A stretch of DNA of 64,000 nucleotides from positions 1 to 64,000 of the forward strand of contig NZ_BCUX01000027.1 in NCBI RefSeq assembly GCF_001591445.1, given 5' to 3'. Origin of the DNA: Neobacillus drentensis NBRC 102427 (GTDB lineage: Bacteria; Bacillota; Bacilli; Bacillales; Cytobacillaceae). This document shows positions 54,299-62,838 of the stretch, one piece after another. The notes under the pieces were generated by a model. That model had not been told where the DNA came from, ran no database searches, and worked only from the letters and a program-made list of their open reading frames with translations. Made by a program: the position numbers and the translations under genes. The first letter of the stretch is position 1, and each line of letters begins with the position of its first letter.

Positions 54299-55495
54299 TT
54301 AAATTACCTTTACACTTATAAATTGATTAATATGTTTCATTTTATTTTTTAATTCTTCTAAACTTGCAAACCTTAAGAAAACATATCCAAGTGCTTTGGT
54401 ACCGTTATTAAAAATTTCTATTTCTTCCCCTTTTACCTTATAAATAAAATTGTTAATAATATTTTCTTCTATTTCATTACTAAAAATAATATCTTGTAAC
54501 TCTCCTTTTTTTGTAGAATGAAGTGTATAAGTGGCATAAAACTTTTCCTTCGGTACATTGTTAAAATTTATATCCTTGTTTCCTAATGCTGTCTCTACAA
54601 TAGCCTTTACAAAATCTATCCCAGTAATAACTTTTAAAAATTCAGGTATCATATTCCCACCATTTCTAGGTCCAATATCAATAAAATAAACTTTCTCATT
54701 CCGGCCAATTATTACTTCAATATTTAATGCACCAGTTTTCATTTTTAAAAGAGTAATTAGTCTTTCCAATTCTTTGCGAACTAAATTGGTTTTCTGTTCA
54801 TCTAAAAATAGCGGATAGCTTTTTCCAATTGGAGCATTGGGATTTATCTGATCATTTCGATGGCAATTTAAAAAACCACAAAACTCCAGCATCCCATCCA
54901 CAATAAATATGTCCCCGCCAATTTGGTGTTCATGAGTCATTTCAATGAATTCTTCAATTATGACTGTTTTTTCTCTAGAATTTAATATAGCCAAATTAAA
55001 GGCTTTATCACATTCATCCATAGAATCAATTCGAGACACTCCTATGCTTGATGCAGAATCTATTGGTTTCACCATTAATGGGAAATGAAATTTATTTAGG
55101 TCTTCCTTTGCTTCAATTAATGTTTTATAACTTTTTGCTCTTGGACAATTAAATCCATTATCTTTTAAAAATTTCCTGAACAAGTCTTTTCTTGCTAAAA
55201 TGGATACCGCTTCATACGGATTAGAGGGCAAATTTAACTTATTGGCTACATAAGAAGCGGTGGGTGCAGCTCTATCAGAGACATAAGCAACGATTCCATT
55301 GATATTTTCTTTCGTTGCGACTTCTAAAATTGCGTCTTTATCTGTTGTACTAACACAATAGAACTTGTCTGAATACAGTTGACATGGAGTATTAGTTTGA
55401 TAATCACAAAGTATTGTATAATACCCTTGTTCTTTTGCATATTTTATGGGAGGAAGTTGCTGAAATGAACCACCTAGAAAAAGAATTTTTTTCAT
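54299..55495 (-). CDS. ATP-grasp ligase of the exopolysaccharide decoration module
   Basis: 398 residues. An N-terminal pre-ATP-grasp domain (KKILFLGGSFQQLPPIKYA), then the central ATP-grasp fold with FPLMVKPIDSASSIGVSRI (P-loop-like, about 135-153), VIIEEFIE and the metal-binding NIEVIIG...YFIDIGPRNGGNMIPEF. ATP-grasp enzymes join a carboxylate to an amine or thiol with ATP. In this set it could ligate an amino acid or dicarboxylate to an amino sugar or build the group that is loaded on the carriers. Substrate unknown. ATG 55495. Confidence 0.86.
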   Translation of the reverse strand: MKKILFLGGSFQQLPPIKYAKEQGYYTILCDYQTNTPCQLYSDKFYCVSTTDKDAILEVATKENINGIVAYVSDRAAPTASYVANKLNLPSNPYEAVSILARKDLFRKFLKDNGFNCPRAKSYKTLIEAKEDLNKFHFPLMVKPIDSASSIGVSRIDSMDECDKAFNLAILNSREKTVIIEEFIEMTHEHQIGGDIFIVDGMLEFCGFLNCHRNDQINPNAPIGKSYPLFLDEQKTNLVRKELERLITLLKMKTGALNIEVIIGRNEKVYFIDIGPRNGGNMIPEFLKVITGIDFVKAIVETALGNKDINFNNVPKEKFYATYTLHSTKKGELQDIIFSNEIEENIINNFIYKVKGEEIEIFNNGTKALGYVFLRFASLEELKNKMKHINQFISVKVI

Positions 55496-55543
55496 AATTA
55501 ATACCTCTTTCTTCCAAATAATCCATAAACAAGTGAGATGGCC

Positions 55544-55663
55544 TTAATATTTATTTATATCCAGATAAAAAAAATCTTGAACCAACTCGAAAAGCTGATT
55601 ATGTTCTTCGATAAATCCCTTATTTCGCTCCGGATGGACAATAATTGGTGTAATCCCTTTTAC
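55544..55663 (-). pseudogene. remnant of a PHP tyrosine phosphatase (YwqE/CpsB) in module 2
   Basis: The leftward frame reads VKGITPIIVHPERNKGF, then HNQLFELVQ, then decays to a stop. It matches the central part of the intact phosphatase at 44143-44907 (KGITPIIVHPERNRAL, LFELVQEG). About 100 codons before and 120 after are missing, and 31 bases separate it from the kinase stop. Module 2 once had a full CapA-kinase-phosphatase set. Confidence 0.85.
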
Positions 55664-55694
55664 TTGAATAGGAGTCCTGGAAATGGAATAACCT

Positions 55695-56381
55695 TTAACC
55701 ATAATACCCATAATATTCACCTTTGGCTCGAACGCCGTTTACAACAACACCGAGCACTTGGGAATTTGCCTTCTGTAGCAGCTCCTTCGCTTTCATTCCC
55801 TGATCTTTTTTCGTTTTTCCACTTGCTACGACCAACACGACACCATCACATTTATTCGCCATAATCTGTGAATCGGTAACCAGAAGTATAGGCGGGGTAT
55901 CAAAAATGATAAAATCATATAATTCTTTTAGTTCCTCCATTATGTTTTCCATAGTTTTTGAATCTAATAGTTCAGATGGGTTTGGAGGAATACGGCCGCT
56001 TGTTAAAATATCTAAATTAGGGATATTTGTTTTAAATATAGCCTCAACTAAACTTATATCTTTGGTTAGAACGCTTGTTAACCCGTCTATATTACTGACG
56101 TTAAAAGCATAATGAACAGAAGGTTTTCTTAAATCTGCGTCCACAAGCACTACCGTTTTTCCCTGCTGTGCCAAAACTATAGCAAGGTTGGCAGATGTTG
56201 TCGTTTTCCCGTCTGATGGTTCAGGGGATGTCACTGTAATTGTTTTAATTTCTTTATCAACTGAGGCAAAATTCAGATTATTTCTAATAAGTCGATACTG
56301 TTCCGTTATGGGCGAATTTGGTTTATTAAATGCAATTAAATCAACTATTTTTTTATCCCTTATTTTAAACTTTCTGGCCAA
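55695..56381 (-). CDS. bacterial tyrosine kinase (CapB/YwqD/EpsB type), intact copy
   Basis: 228 residues from TTG 56381, with GGAGG 9 bases upstream; GTG 56390 abuts that site. Complete BY-kinase: activator-binding NSPITEQYRLIRNNL, Walker A EPSDGKTTTSANLA (about 54-67), Walker A' VVLVDADLRKP, Walker B IIFDTPP, and a short tyrosine cluster EYYGYYG at the C-terminus. It autophosphorylates when bound to CapA and tunes exopolysaccharide assembly. The dedicated phosphatase next door is gone; the intact phosphatase 11 kb away would have to act. Confidence 0.94.
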   Translation of the reverse strand: MARKFKIRDKKIVDLIAFNKPNSPITEQYRLIRNNLNFASVDKEIKTITVTSPEPSDGKTTTSANLAIVLAQQGKTVVLVDADLRKPSVHYAFNVSNIDGLTSVLTKDISLVEAIFKTNIPNLDILTSGRIPPNPSELLDSKTMENIMEELKELYDFIIFDTPPILLVTDSQIMANKCDGVVLVVASGKTKKDQGMKAKELLQKANSQVLGVVVNGVRAKGEYYGYYG

Positions 56382-56427
56382 CAGTTTCACCCTCCATTTT
56401 TTTATTGATGGATTCCTTACTCCCTTG

Positions 56428-57108
56428 TTAATTATTTTTTTTCAATTCTTGTATAGACCCGAGAACCGGAAGCCCCAAATAATCGGCAACATCCTTTTCG
56501 TCCTTCAGTGTATTGTCCAGCAATTCTAACAGCAAAGAAATACCCATTCCGGCTATTAAACCTAACACAATGGAAATAGCAATAATTAATCCCTTCTTTG
56601 GTTTAATGGGAACAGGCTTATCTTTTAATTCGGCATACGAAATAATAGTCACGTTATCTACATTCATAAGTCCTTTGATTTCCTTCAGAGACGTTTCAGA
56701 AACTGTATTTGCAATGTTGACTGCATTTTTAGCTTTATCGGCTTCAACGATTAAATAAAAAACCTGGCTATTATCTTTACTGATAACATTAATATTTTTA
56801 TTAAGATCCTCCACACTTTGTGTAAGATCAAGTCTTGTAATAACTTTTTCTAATATGGGAGGACTTTTTATGATATCGCTATAGGTATTAATTAAATTTA
56901 TATTGCTTTGTATACGTCCGGAGTCAAGTAGAGACTCAGCATTTTTCTGATTCACCAGAATTTGTGTGGATGCCTGATATACAGGTTTCATTATAATAAA
57001 ACAAACAACAGTCCCAATTAAACCTGCCGACAATGTTAGTAGTAAAATTAAATTCCAGCGCTTCCTAAAGATTTTTAAAGTTTCTACAAGACTAATAGTA
57101 TCCTCCAT
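56428..57108 (-). CDS. Wzz/CapA-type kinase activator (module 2)
   Basis: 226 residues from ATG 57108, with TTGGAGGACGAA 5 bases upstream. Two membrane helices (about 19-40 and 172-195) around an outer Wzz domain (YQASTQILVNQKNAESL), with PVPIKPKKG before helix 2. Same architecture as module 1 (45380-46126). It binds and activates the BY-kinase that follows. The leading segment EDTISLVETLKIFRKRW matches DSTVSLMDIFKTLKKRW of copy 1. Confidence 0.93.
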   Translation of the reverse strand: MEDTISLVETLKIFRKRWNLILLLTLSAGLIGTVVCFIIMKPVYQASTQILVNQKNAESLLDSGRIQSNINLINTYSDIIKSPPILEKVITRLDLTQSVEDLNKNINVISKDNSQVFYLIVEADKAKNAVNIANTVSETSLKEIKGLMNVDNVTIISYAELKDKPVPIKPKKGLIIAISIVLGLIAGMGISLLLELLDNTLKDEKDVADYLGLPVLGSIQELKKNN

Positions 57109-57242
57109 TTCGTCCTCCAATTATAAGTTCTAGAAAACTGGAATATCATATTTTTCTTTTACTAAGAACTCGAGTAAATTTTTAATCCTTACCTGGGTCA
57201 GAATTTTGGTTCTTCCATTTAATGAATTCAATTCATAAATTT

Positions 57243-58403
57243 TTATCCCGAAACTAAAATTTTTTTAATACAGGAAATTACTCTCATTTGATCCTCCAAT
57301 GTCATCGCCGAACCGGATGGCAAGCATATCCCTGTTTTAAAAAGTTCTTCAGACACACTCTCATTTTTGGCATGTGGGTAGTATTTGTAATTGCTAAAAA
57401 GCGGCTGCATGTGGAGCGGCTTCCAAACATGTCTTGCTTCAATATTTTCGGAGTCTAGAGCATGAAGTAATTCTATTGGTGGTAAATTTGTATTACTCCG
57501 ATTTATCGTAAAAGTCGTTAACCACCTATTCGAGAAAGTCCCCTCTAATTCTGGCATAAACGAAATACCAGGAATGTGTGCTAACTCTTCTTGATAAGTT
57601 TCAAAGATTGCTCTTCTTTTGTTGACTCTTTCATCTAATACCTCTAACTGACTTCTTCCAATTCCAGCTAAAATATTACTCATTCGATAATTATAACCAA
57701 GCACGCTATGCTGATAATGGGGTGCAGGGTCCCTTGCCTGAGTTGCTAAAAACCGAGCTTTCTCTAGTGCTTCTGTATTATTGGAAACGAGCATTCCACC
57801 GCCCGAGGTTGTAATAATTTTATTGCCATTAAATGAAAAAATTCCGAAGTCTCCGAAAGTCCCACTTGCCTTTCCCTTATACTTGGACCCAAGGGATTCA
57901 GCAGCGTCTTCAATGATAGGTACCTTGTATTTTTTACAGATCGAGACAAGTTCATCCATTTTTGCTGGCTGTCCATAAAGATTCACTATAATTACTGCTT
58001 TTGGAATTTTACTGGCGGAAGCCGCTTCCCTAAAAGCTTTTTCTAATGCTACTGGCGATATATTCCAAGTATCTGGTTCTGAATCAATAAAAACAGGTTC
58101 TGCACCTTGATACAAAATTGGATTTGCGCTTGCAACAAAGGTTAGACTTGAACAAAAAACGGTATCCCCTTTTTGCACATCTAATAAAGATAGTGCTAAA
58201 TGAATTGCAGCGGTACCTGTACTCACAGCAACTGCACCTTTGACACCTACACAGCTTGCCATCTCCATTTCAAAGGCATCAACATTTGGTCCTAATGGAG
58301 CAATCCAATTGGATTCAAATGCTTCATTGATATATTTCATTTCTGTTCCGCTCATATGGGGGGAAGAAAGATAAATTCTCCTATCCAATGTTGTAGGGAG
58401 CAA
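57243..58403 (-). CDS. DegT/DnrJ/EryC1/StrS-family PLP aminotransferase (EpsN-like)
   Basis: 386 residues from TTG 58403, with GGAAGG 8 bases upstream. Sugar aminotransferase with IYLSSPHMSGTEMKYINEAF, STGTAAIHLALSLL, IEDAAESLGSKYKG (PLP Asp), and the catalytic Lys in FSFNGNKIITTSGGGM. It makes a 4-amino-sugar nucleotide from the keto sugar produced by EpsC, such as UDP-bacillosamine precursors. The downstream PglD-like acetyltransferase could use its product. Fits the EpsC-EpsN-PglD route to a diacetamido sugar. Confidence 0.92.
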   Translation of the reverse strand: MLPTTLDRRIYLSSPHMSGTEMKYINEAFESNWIAPLGPNVDAFEMEMASCVGVKGAVAVSTGTAAIHLALSLLDVQKGDTVFCSSLTFVASANPILYQGAEPVFIDSEPDTWNISPVALEKAFREAASASKIPKAVIIVNLYGQPAKMDELVSICKKYKVPIIEDAAESLGSKYKGKASGTFGDFGIFSFNGNKIITTSGGGMLVSNNTEALEKARFLATQARDPAPHYQHSVLGYNYRMSNILAGIGRSQLEVLDERVNKRRAIFETYQEELAHIPGISFMPELEGTFSNRWLTTFTINRSNTNLPPIELLHALDSENIEARHVWKPLHMQPLFSNYKYYPHAKNESVSEELFKTGICLPSGSAMTLEDQMRVISCIKKILVSG

Positions 58404-58502
58404 ATAAATCACCTTCCATTTCCTTTATTTTCATGCATTGTAGTTTAGTAAGAATATTTTTTTCACTATATTTGGAAGGGGTCTCACAAACTAAATAAGG
58501 CT

Positions 58503-59117
58503 TCAGCCGTGGCCTCTTTCTTCTTTCGTTTTGGTACCCGTAAATAAGGGCATTGTTACGTGTTCATCTTGAGAAATACCCTCTGATTTGATCACTTTTT
58601 TTATTGTTAGAAATAAAATTTTTATATCAAGGGATTGTGATTGATTATTAACATACCAAACGTCTAATTTGAACTTTTCCTCCCATGTTATGATATTTCT
58701 CCCATGGACCTGAGCCCAGCCAGTAATTACAGGTCTGACTAAATGTCTTTTTGCTTGTTCTTAGGTGTATAAGGGAAGATAATCCATTAATAATGGTCGA
58801 GGTCCAACTAGGCTTAGGTCTCCTTTTATAACATTAATTAACTGCGGGAGTTCGTCTAAGCTAAACTTCCTTAAAAAGGTACCGAAAGGAGTCAAACGCT
58901 GGTCATCAGGTAGATAGACACCGCTTTTGTCCCGTAAATCTTTCATCGTGCGAAACTTATATAAAATAAAAGGCCTCCCATTCAATCCAGGTCGTTGTTG
59001 TCTGAAAAGAATCGGAGAGCCAAGGTTTAACCTTACCAAAATCGCTGTTACGAATAGGATAGGTGCAAATAAAACTAATGCTGCCAAAGAAATAAGTACA
59101 TCTATCATTCTTTTCAT
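58503..59117 (-). pseudogene. undecaprenyl-phosphate sugar phosphotransferase with one nonsense codon
   Basis: From ATG 59117 (after AGGAAGTGAGTAT) the frame encodes a full monotopic PGT, but TAA at 58763-58761 follows PLLMDYLPLYT. In frame, the rest [22 protein letters not shown] ... continues cleanly to TGA 58503. The aligned residue in the intact paralogue (53579-54196) is Glu (SLYSEEQAKR), so a single GAA to TAA change explains it. The truncated product would lose the GWAQV block, so it should be inactive. No other damage was seen, so the mutation looks recent. Confidence 0.9.
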
Positions 59118-59175
59118 ATACTCACTTCCTATATTTATATTATTGTAGTTTTGCAATCTTTTTATTTTCTCCCCC

Positions 59176-61002
59176 TTAACTAGATACTTTGATTCTTTGA
59201 TTAACTATAACGTTATTATTAGCAATATCTAAAACCCTTTCCCTTATTTCATCTTGGTTCATAATAGGATATGCTGATAATAATTCCATTATTTCATCAA
59301 TATATAGTTCAGATGTTTTTCCAATGTATATGTTTGGATAAATTTGCTGATCCTGAACTTCCTCGCTTTTTAATAATTCTTCAAACAACTTCTCACCTGG
59401 TCTCATCCCAGTGAATTCAATCCCTATTTCTTCAAGTGAATTTCCAGAAAGTTTGATAAGATTCTTTGCTAAATCTACTATTTTCACTGGTTCGCCCATA
59501 TCTAAAACAAAAATCTCCCCACCCTTTGCTAGCGAGCCAGCTTGAAGAACCAACCGTGATGCTTCAGGTATGGTCATAAAGTAGCGCACCATTTCGGGAT
59601 GTGTAACCGTAACGGGGCCACCCTTTTTGATTTGACTTTTAAATAGGGGAATAACACTGCCCCTGCTTCCTAAAACATTACCAAAACGCACAGCAACAAA
59701 TTTTGTTACACTATCTTTATCTAAGTGTTGGATCATCATTTCAGCAAGTCTTTTTGTCGACCCCATAACACTTGTAGGGTTAACAGCTTTATCTGTTGAA
59801 ATCATGACAAACGTTTTAACACCATAGAAACTGGCTGCATTTGCTACGTTCATGGTACCAATTAAATTATTCTTCACTGCTTCTTCTGGGTTAAACTCCA
59901 TCAATGGAACATGTTTATGGGCAGCGGCGTGATAAACAACATCTGGTTGATATCTACTCATAACTGTCATCATTTTCTTTTCTTCTTGGACATCAGCAAT
60001 CACAGGTACAAATTGAATTGGTTTATTCTTATATGCTTCTTTTAACTCCATCTCGATTGAATAGATACTATTTTCACCATGTCCTAACAATAACAATTGC
60101 TTTGGATTAAATTTTGATATTTGTCGGCAGATTTCTGAACCTATTGAGCCACCTGCTCCTGTAACTAAAACTACCTTGTCAGTGATATTTTTTGAAATAC
60201 TATTAATATCTAACTCAACCAGCTCTCTGCCTAGTAAATCTTCTACTTGCACATCACGAAATTGATTAACTGATACTTTTCCGGTGGCTAAATCTTCAAG
60301 CATAGGAATAATTTGTGTTTTGGCGCTTGTCTTTGCACATTCTTGAACTATTGAATGCAATTCCTTTTTACTAAGCGAGGGTATAGCTATCACGATATTA
60401 TTGATTTCTAATTTACTCACCGTTTTCTCAATTCTAGAAATCCCCCCAATGACTGGTATCCCTAAAATATCAAGTCCAAGTTTTCTTTGATCATCATCAA
60501 TAAACCCGACTGGGTTAAGAGTGGAATCATTACTTATTCTTAGTTGCCTAGCCACCATCATACCTGCAGATCCTGCGCCTACAATGAGTGTTCTTTGTTG
60601 ATTAATGGTTTTATGATGGAAGGAACCCCGTAACATCCTCCAATAAAACCGGGAACCGCCGATAAGAGTCATATTAAGAAGCCAAGTTACGATTAACAGC
60701 CTAATAAAGGCTTCATTAACAATGAATTTCTGAGCAACTGTTGCAATAAGTATCGAAAGGGTTACCACCTTTAATATACTTATTAATTCTCCTACACTTG
60801 CATACTCCCAGGCCTTTTTATACAACTTAAATTGAAACGAAAGGTAATGATGGCTTAATAAAATTACAATTGAGCTTATCACAATTGGAGAGGTAACTAC
60901 GTTAAAAGTCGCATTTACTAAAAAACAACTAAAGAAAATGGATGTAAGTATAATGCAAGAATCAATACATACCAATAGTGGTAGTCTTCGGCGATATGTC
61001 AT
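59176..61002 (-). CDS. epsC: membrane NDP-sugar 4,6-dehydratase (EpsC/CapD family)
   Basis: 608 residues. Four membrane helices (about 10-30, 38-55, 80-100, 105-120), a first Rossmann domain (TLIVGAGSAGMMVARQL, about 138-154), and the catalytic SDR domain with VVLVTGAGGSIGSEICRQI (about 285-303), YHAAAHKHVPLMEFNPEEAV and the STDKAVNPTSVMG catalytic block, where Met/Lys replace the usual Tyr-x3-Lys. It makes a UDP-4-keto-6-deoxy-GlcNAc-type sugar. First gene of the 24-kb cluster, ATG 61002 after GGGGAGAAAGACT, preceded by an EAR-like RNA exactly as epsC is in B. subtilis. Confidence 0.94.
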   Translation of the reverse strand: MTYRRRLPLLVCIDSCIILTSIFFSCFLVNATFNVVTSPIVISSIVILLSHHYLSFQFKLYKKAWEYASVGELISILKVVTLSILIATVAQKFIVNEAFIRLLIVTWLLNMTLIGGSRFYWRMLRGSFHHKTINQQRTLIVGAGSAGMMVARQLRISNDSTLNPVGFIDDDQRKLGLDILGIPVIGGISRIEKTVSKLEINNIVIAIPSLSKKELHSIVQECAKTSAKTQIIPMLEDLATGKVSVNQFRDVQVEDLLGRELVELDINSISKNITDKVVLVTGAGGSIGSEICRQISKFNPKQLLLLGHGENSIYSIEMELKEAYKNKPIQFVPVIADVQEEKKMMTVMSRYQPDVVYHAAAHKHVPLMEFNPEEAVKNNLIGTMNVANAASFYGVKTFVMISTDKAVNPTSVMGSTKRLAEMMIQHLDKDSVTKFVAVRFGNVLGSRGSVIPLFKSQIKKGGPVTVTHPEMVRYFMTIPEASRLVLQAGSLAKGGEIFVLDMGEPVKIVDLAKNLIKLSGNSLEEIGIEFTGMRPGEKLFEELLKSEEVQDQQIYPNIYIGKTSELYIDEIMELLSAYPIMNQDEIRERVLDIANNNVIVNQRIKVSS

Positions 61003-61086
61003 AGTCTTTCTCCCCTTTTCCTTTCCTAAAAAAGATTTAACTATATACTCTATAACAAGAGCGCATAATTAAATCTTTTTAAATTT

Positions 61087-61196
61087 GTGGGCATTCAACC
61101 CTTCCTCACATCACACTACCGACAACATGTGTCTAAGGTCTAAGGACCCACAGCATGATCGAGTGCCTCCATGGATAATGGAAAGGAGACATCACC
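61087..61196 (-). ncRNA. EAR-like exopolysaccharide antitermination RNA, copy 1
   Basis: A minus-strand block of about 110 bases, 85 bases before epsC, shares ordered islands with 47508-47619: GGTGATGTCTCC, GAGGCACTCG, CTGTGGG, CCTTAGAC, GTGATGTGAGG and GGGTTGAATGCCC, the last able to fold on itself. It encodes no protein. In B. subtilis the EAR RNA lies directly before epsC and promotes readthrough of distant terminators in the eps operon. Position and size agree well. A covariance-model search would settle it. Confidence 0.75.
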
Positions 61197-61242
61197 AAAA
61201 CTTATATGGTATTTTCATACGTTACAATAAATACCGATTCAC

Positions 61243-61254
61243 TATATAGAACGT
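61243..61254. promoter_or_regulatory. operator-like repeat O2 downstream of the eps promoter
   Basis: TATATAGAACGT, identical to the copy at 61345-61356; on the minus strand it extends to ACGTTCTATATAGTGAAT. It lies about 80 bases downstream of the -10 box. The core GTTCTAT is one base away from the SinR operator core GTTCTYT. Confidence 0.5.
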
Positions 61255-61332
61255 TATGGCTATTTTTTTTTATAAATTTGGGATATATCACTAAAAGGTC
61301 CAAGTTTTTTACAAATATATTCTATTACCACT

Positions 61333-61361
61333 ATCATAATTCTTTATATAGAACGTGTCAA
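61333..61361 (-). promoter_or_regulatory. sigma-A promoter of the exopolysaccharide cluster
   Basis: On the minus strand -35 TTGACA (61356-61361), a 17-base spacer, and -10 TATGAT (61333-61338). The spacer contains operator repeat O1. Transcription would start about 330 bases before epsC, and the leader includes repeat O2 and the EAR-like RNA. Confidence 0.8.
61345..61356. promoter_or_regulatory. operator-like repeat O1 inside the eps promoter spacer
   Basis: TATATAGAACGT overlaps the spacer between -35 and -10 of the eps promoter; on the minus strand it reads ACGTTCTATATAAAGAAT. A third related copy, TTTATATAGTGAA, is seen upstream near 61397-61410. Position suits a repressor such as SinR. 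Confidence 0.5.
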
Positions 61362-61459
61362 TTGACTCACTAGTTTTATTTTAATATTCACAAACTTCAC
61401 TATATAAATAATATAAAACGTTTTCGATTAATTTATTCTACACACAAGATAAAAAAAAA

Positions 61460-61488
61460 TTGACACCTAAGCTTAGTTGTAGTAAATT
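61460..61488 (+). promoter_or_regulatory. sigma-A promoter of the metI-metC operon
   Basis: -35 TTGACA (61460-61465), a 17-base spacer, -10 TAAATT (61483-61488). It starts transcription about 20 bases before the SAM-I aptamer, as in other S-box operons. Confidence 0.7.
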
Positions 61489-61512
61489 TTATAAATAATC
61501 TAAATATTAATT

Positions 61513-61690
61513 TTCTTATCAAGAGAGGTTGAGGGAAGGGCCCGAAGACACCTCAGCAACCATCAATGGTTAGTTAACATTGAAAAGGTGCTAAGTCCTG
61601 CAAATTAAACGTTAATTTGCAAGATAAGAAGAATGACTTTTTGGTCGTACTTACAAAAGCCTTCTTCTTATAAAAAGATGGCTTTTTTTA
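61513..61690 (+). promoter_or_regulatory. SAM-I (S-box) riboswitch with terminator
   Basis: Aptamer 61513-61630: P1 TTCTTATC pairs with GATAAGAA; hallmark strings AAGAGAGGTTGAGGGA, CCTCAGCAACC and GAAAAGGTGCTAAGTCCTGC match the S-box consensus. The 3' side of P1 (AAGATAAGAAGAA) can instead pair with TTCTTCTTAT of the following terminator (AAAGCC...GGCTTTTTTT, about 61655-61689), giving a classic antiterminator switch. High S-adenosylmethionine should terminate transcription before metI. Confidence 0.96.
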
Positions 61691-61725
61691 TTTATTATTT
61701 TTACTACATTAGGAGGGTGTGCGCT

Positions 61726-62838
61726 ATGTACAAAATTGAAACGAAACTTGCCCAAATTGGTAATCGCAGTGAGACAACAACAGGAACTGTAAATCCGCCT
61801 GTATACTTTTCAACGGCTTTCCGCCACGACGGAATTGGGCAATCTACTGGATATGATTATATCCGAACCGGGAACCCTACGCGTCAGCTCCTAGAAAAGA
61901 CAATTGCAGATTTAGAATGCGGGGATCAAGGATTTGCCTGCAGTTCAGGGATGGCAGCGATTTTAACCATTCTCTCTTTATTTGAAGCCGGTGATGAATG
62001 GCTCGTTAGTGAAGATTTATATGGCGGGACATACCGCATATTAGAAAAAGGCTATAAAAAATGGGGCTTGAATAGTCAATATGTCAATACCTGTTGTCCG
62101 GAAGAGATTGAAAAGAATATTACCCCGAAAACGAAGGCAATTTTCTTGGAGACACCAACCAATCCTCTTATGCAGGAATCCGATATTGCCGCTATCTCAG
62201 AATTGGCAAAAAAACATGGCCTACTACTGATAGTAGACAATACCTTCTATACTCCACTATTACAGCAGCCGATCACGCTTGGAGCGGATATTGTTATCCA
62301 TAGTGCAACGAAATATTTAGGCGGACATAATGATGTTCTTGCTGGGCTCATTGTGGCAAAAGGAAAGGAACTTTGTGAAGCCTTAGCCTTCCATCATAAC
62401 GGTGCAGGTGCAGTCTTAAGTCCCTTCGATTCCTGGTTATTAATGCGCGGGATGAAAACTTTATCGCTTCGCATGGAGAGGCATGAAAAAAATGCCAAGA
62501 ATATCGTCGAATTTCTTTCCCAGCATGATGCTGTAACAGATGTACTCTACCCTGGAAGAGGTGGAATGGTATCTTTTAGAATCAAAGATGAAGCATGGGT
62601 TAATCCATTTTTACAAGGCTTACAGTTGATTAGCTTTGCAGAAAGTTTAGGCGGGACTGAAAGCTTTATTACTTATCCTGCAACCCAAACACATGCAGAT
62701 ATACCTGAAGAAGTTCGAATTCAAGCAGGCGTTTGCAATCGGTTATTACGTTTTTCCGTTGGAATTGAGGATTCACAAGATATAATTGAAGATTTGAGTA
62801 AGGCTTTTGCACATGTCCAAGAAGGAGTGATTGTATAA
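61726..62838 (+). CDS. metI: cystathionine gamma-synthase/O-acetylhomoserine thiolyase
   Basis: 370 residues from ATG 61726, set by AGGAGGGTG; a longer in-frame reading from 61633 overlaps the riboswitch terminator. PLP enzyme of the Cys/Met metabolism family: TGYDYIRTGNPTR, ACSSGMAAI, LYGGTYRI, VDNTFYTP, and the PLP Lys in HSATKYLGGHND. It makes cystathionine from acylated homoserine and cysteine, the MetI role in Bacillus, and is controlled by the S-box. Overlaps metC by one base (TAATG). Confidence 0.94.
   Translation: MYKIETKLAQIGNRSETTTGTVNPPVYFSTAFRHDGIGQSTGYDYIRTGNPTRQLLEKTIADLECGDQGFACSSGMAAILTILSLFEAGDEWLVSEDLYGGTYRILEKGYKKWGLNSQYVNTCCPEEIEKNITPKTKAIFLETPTNPLMQESDIAAISELAKKHGLLLIVDNTFYTPLLQQPITLGADIVIHSATKYLGGHNDVLAGLIVAKGKELCEALAFHHNGAGAVLSPFDSWLLMRGMKTLSLRMERHEKNAKNIVEFLSQHDAVTDVLYPGRGGMVSFRIKDEAWVNPFLQGLQLISFAESLGGTESFITYPATQTHADIPEEVRIQAGVCNRLLRFSVGIEDSQDIIEDLSKAFAHVQEGVIV

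Noticed and set aside
36503..61002. Insertion sequence or integrase as the cause of the cluster rearrangements
   Set aside because: No transposase, terminal inverted repeats, target duplications or tRNA-linked attachment sites were found on either strand.
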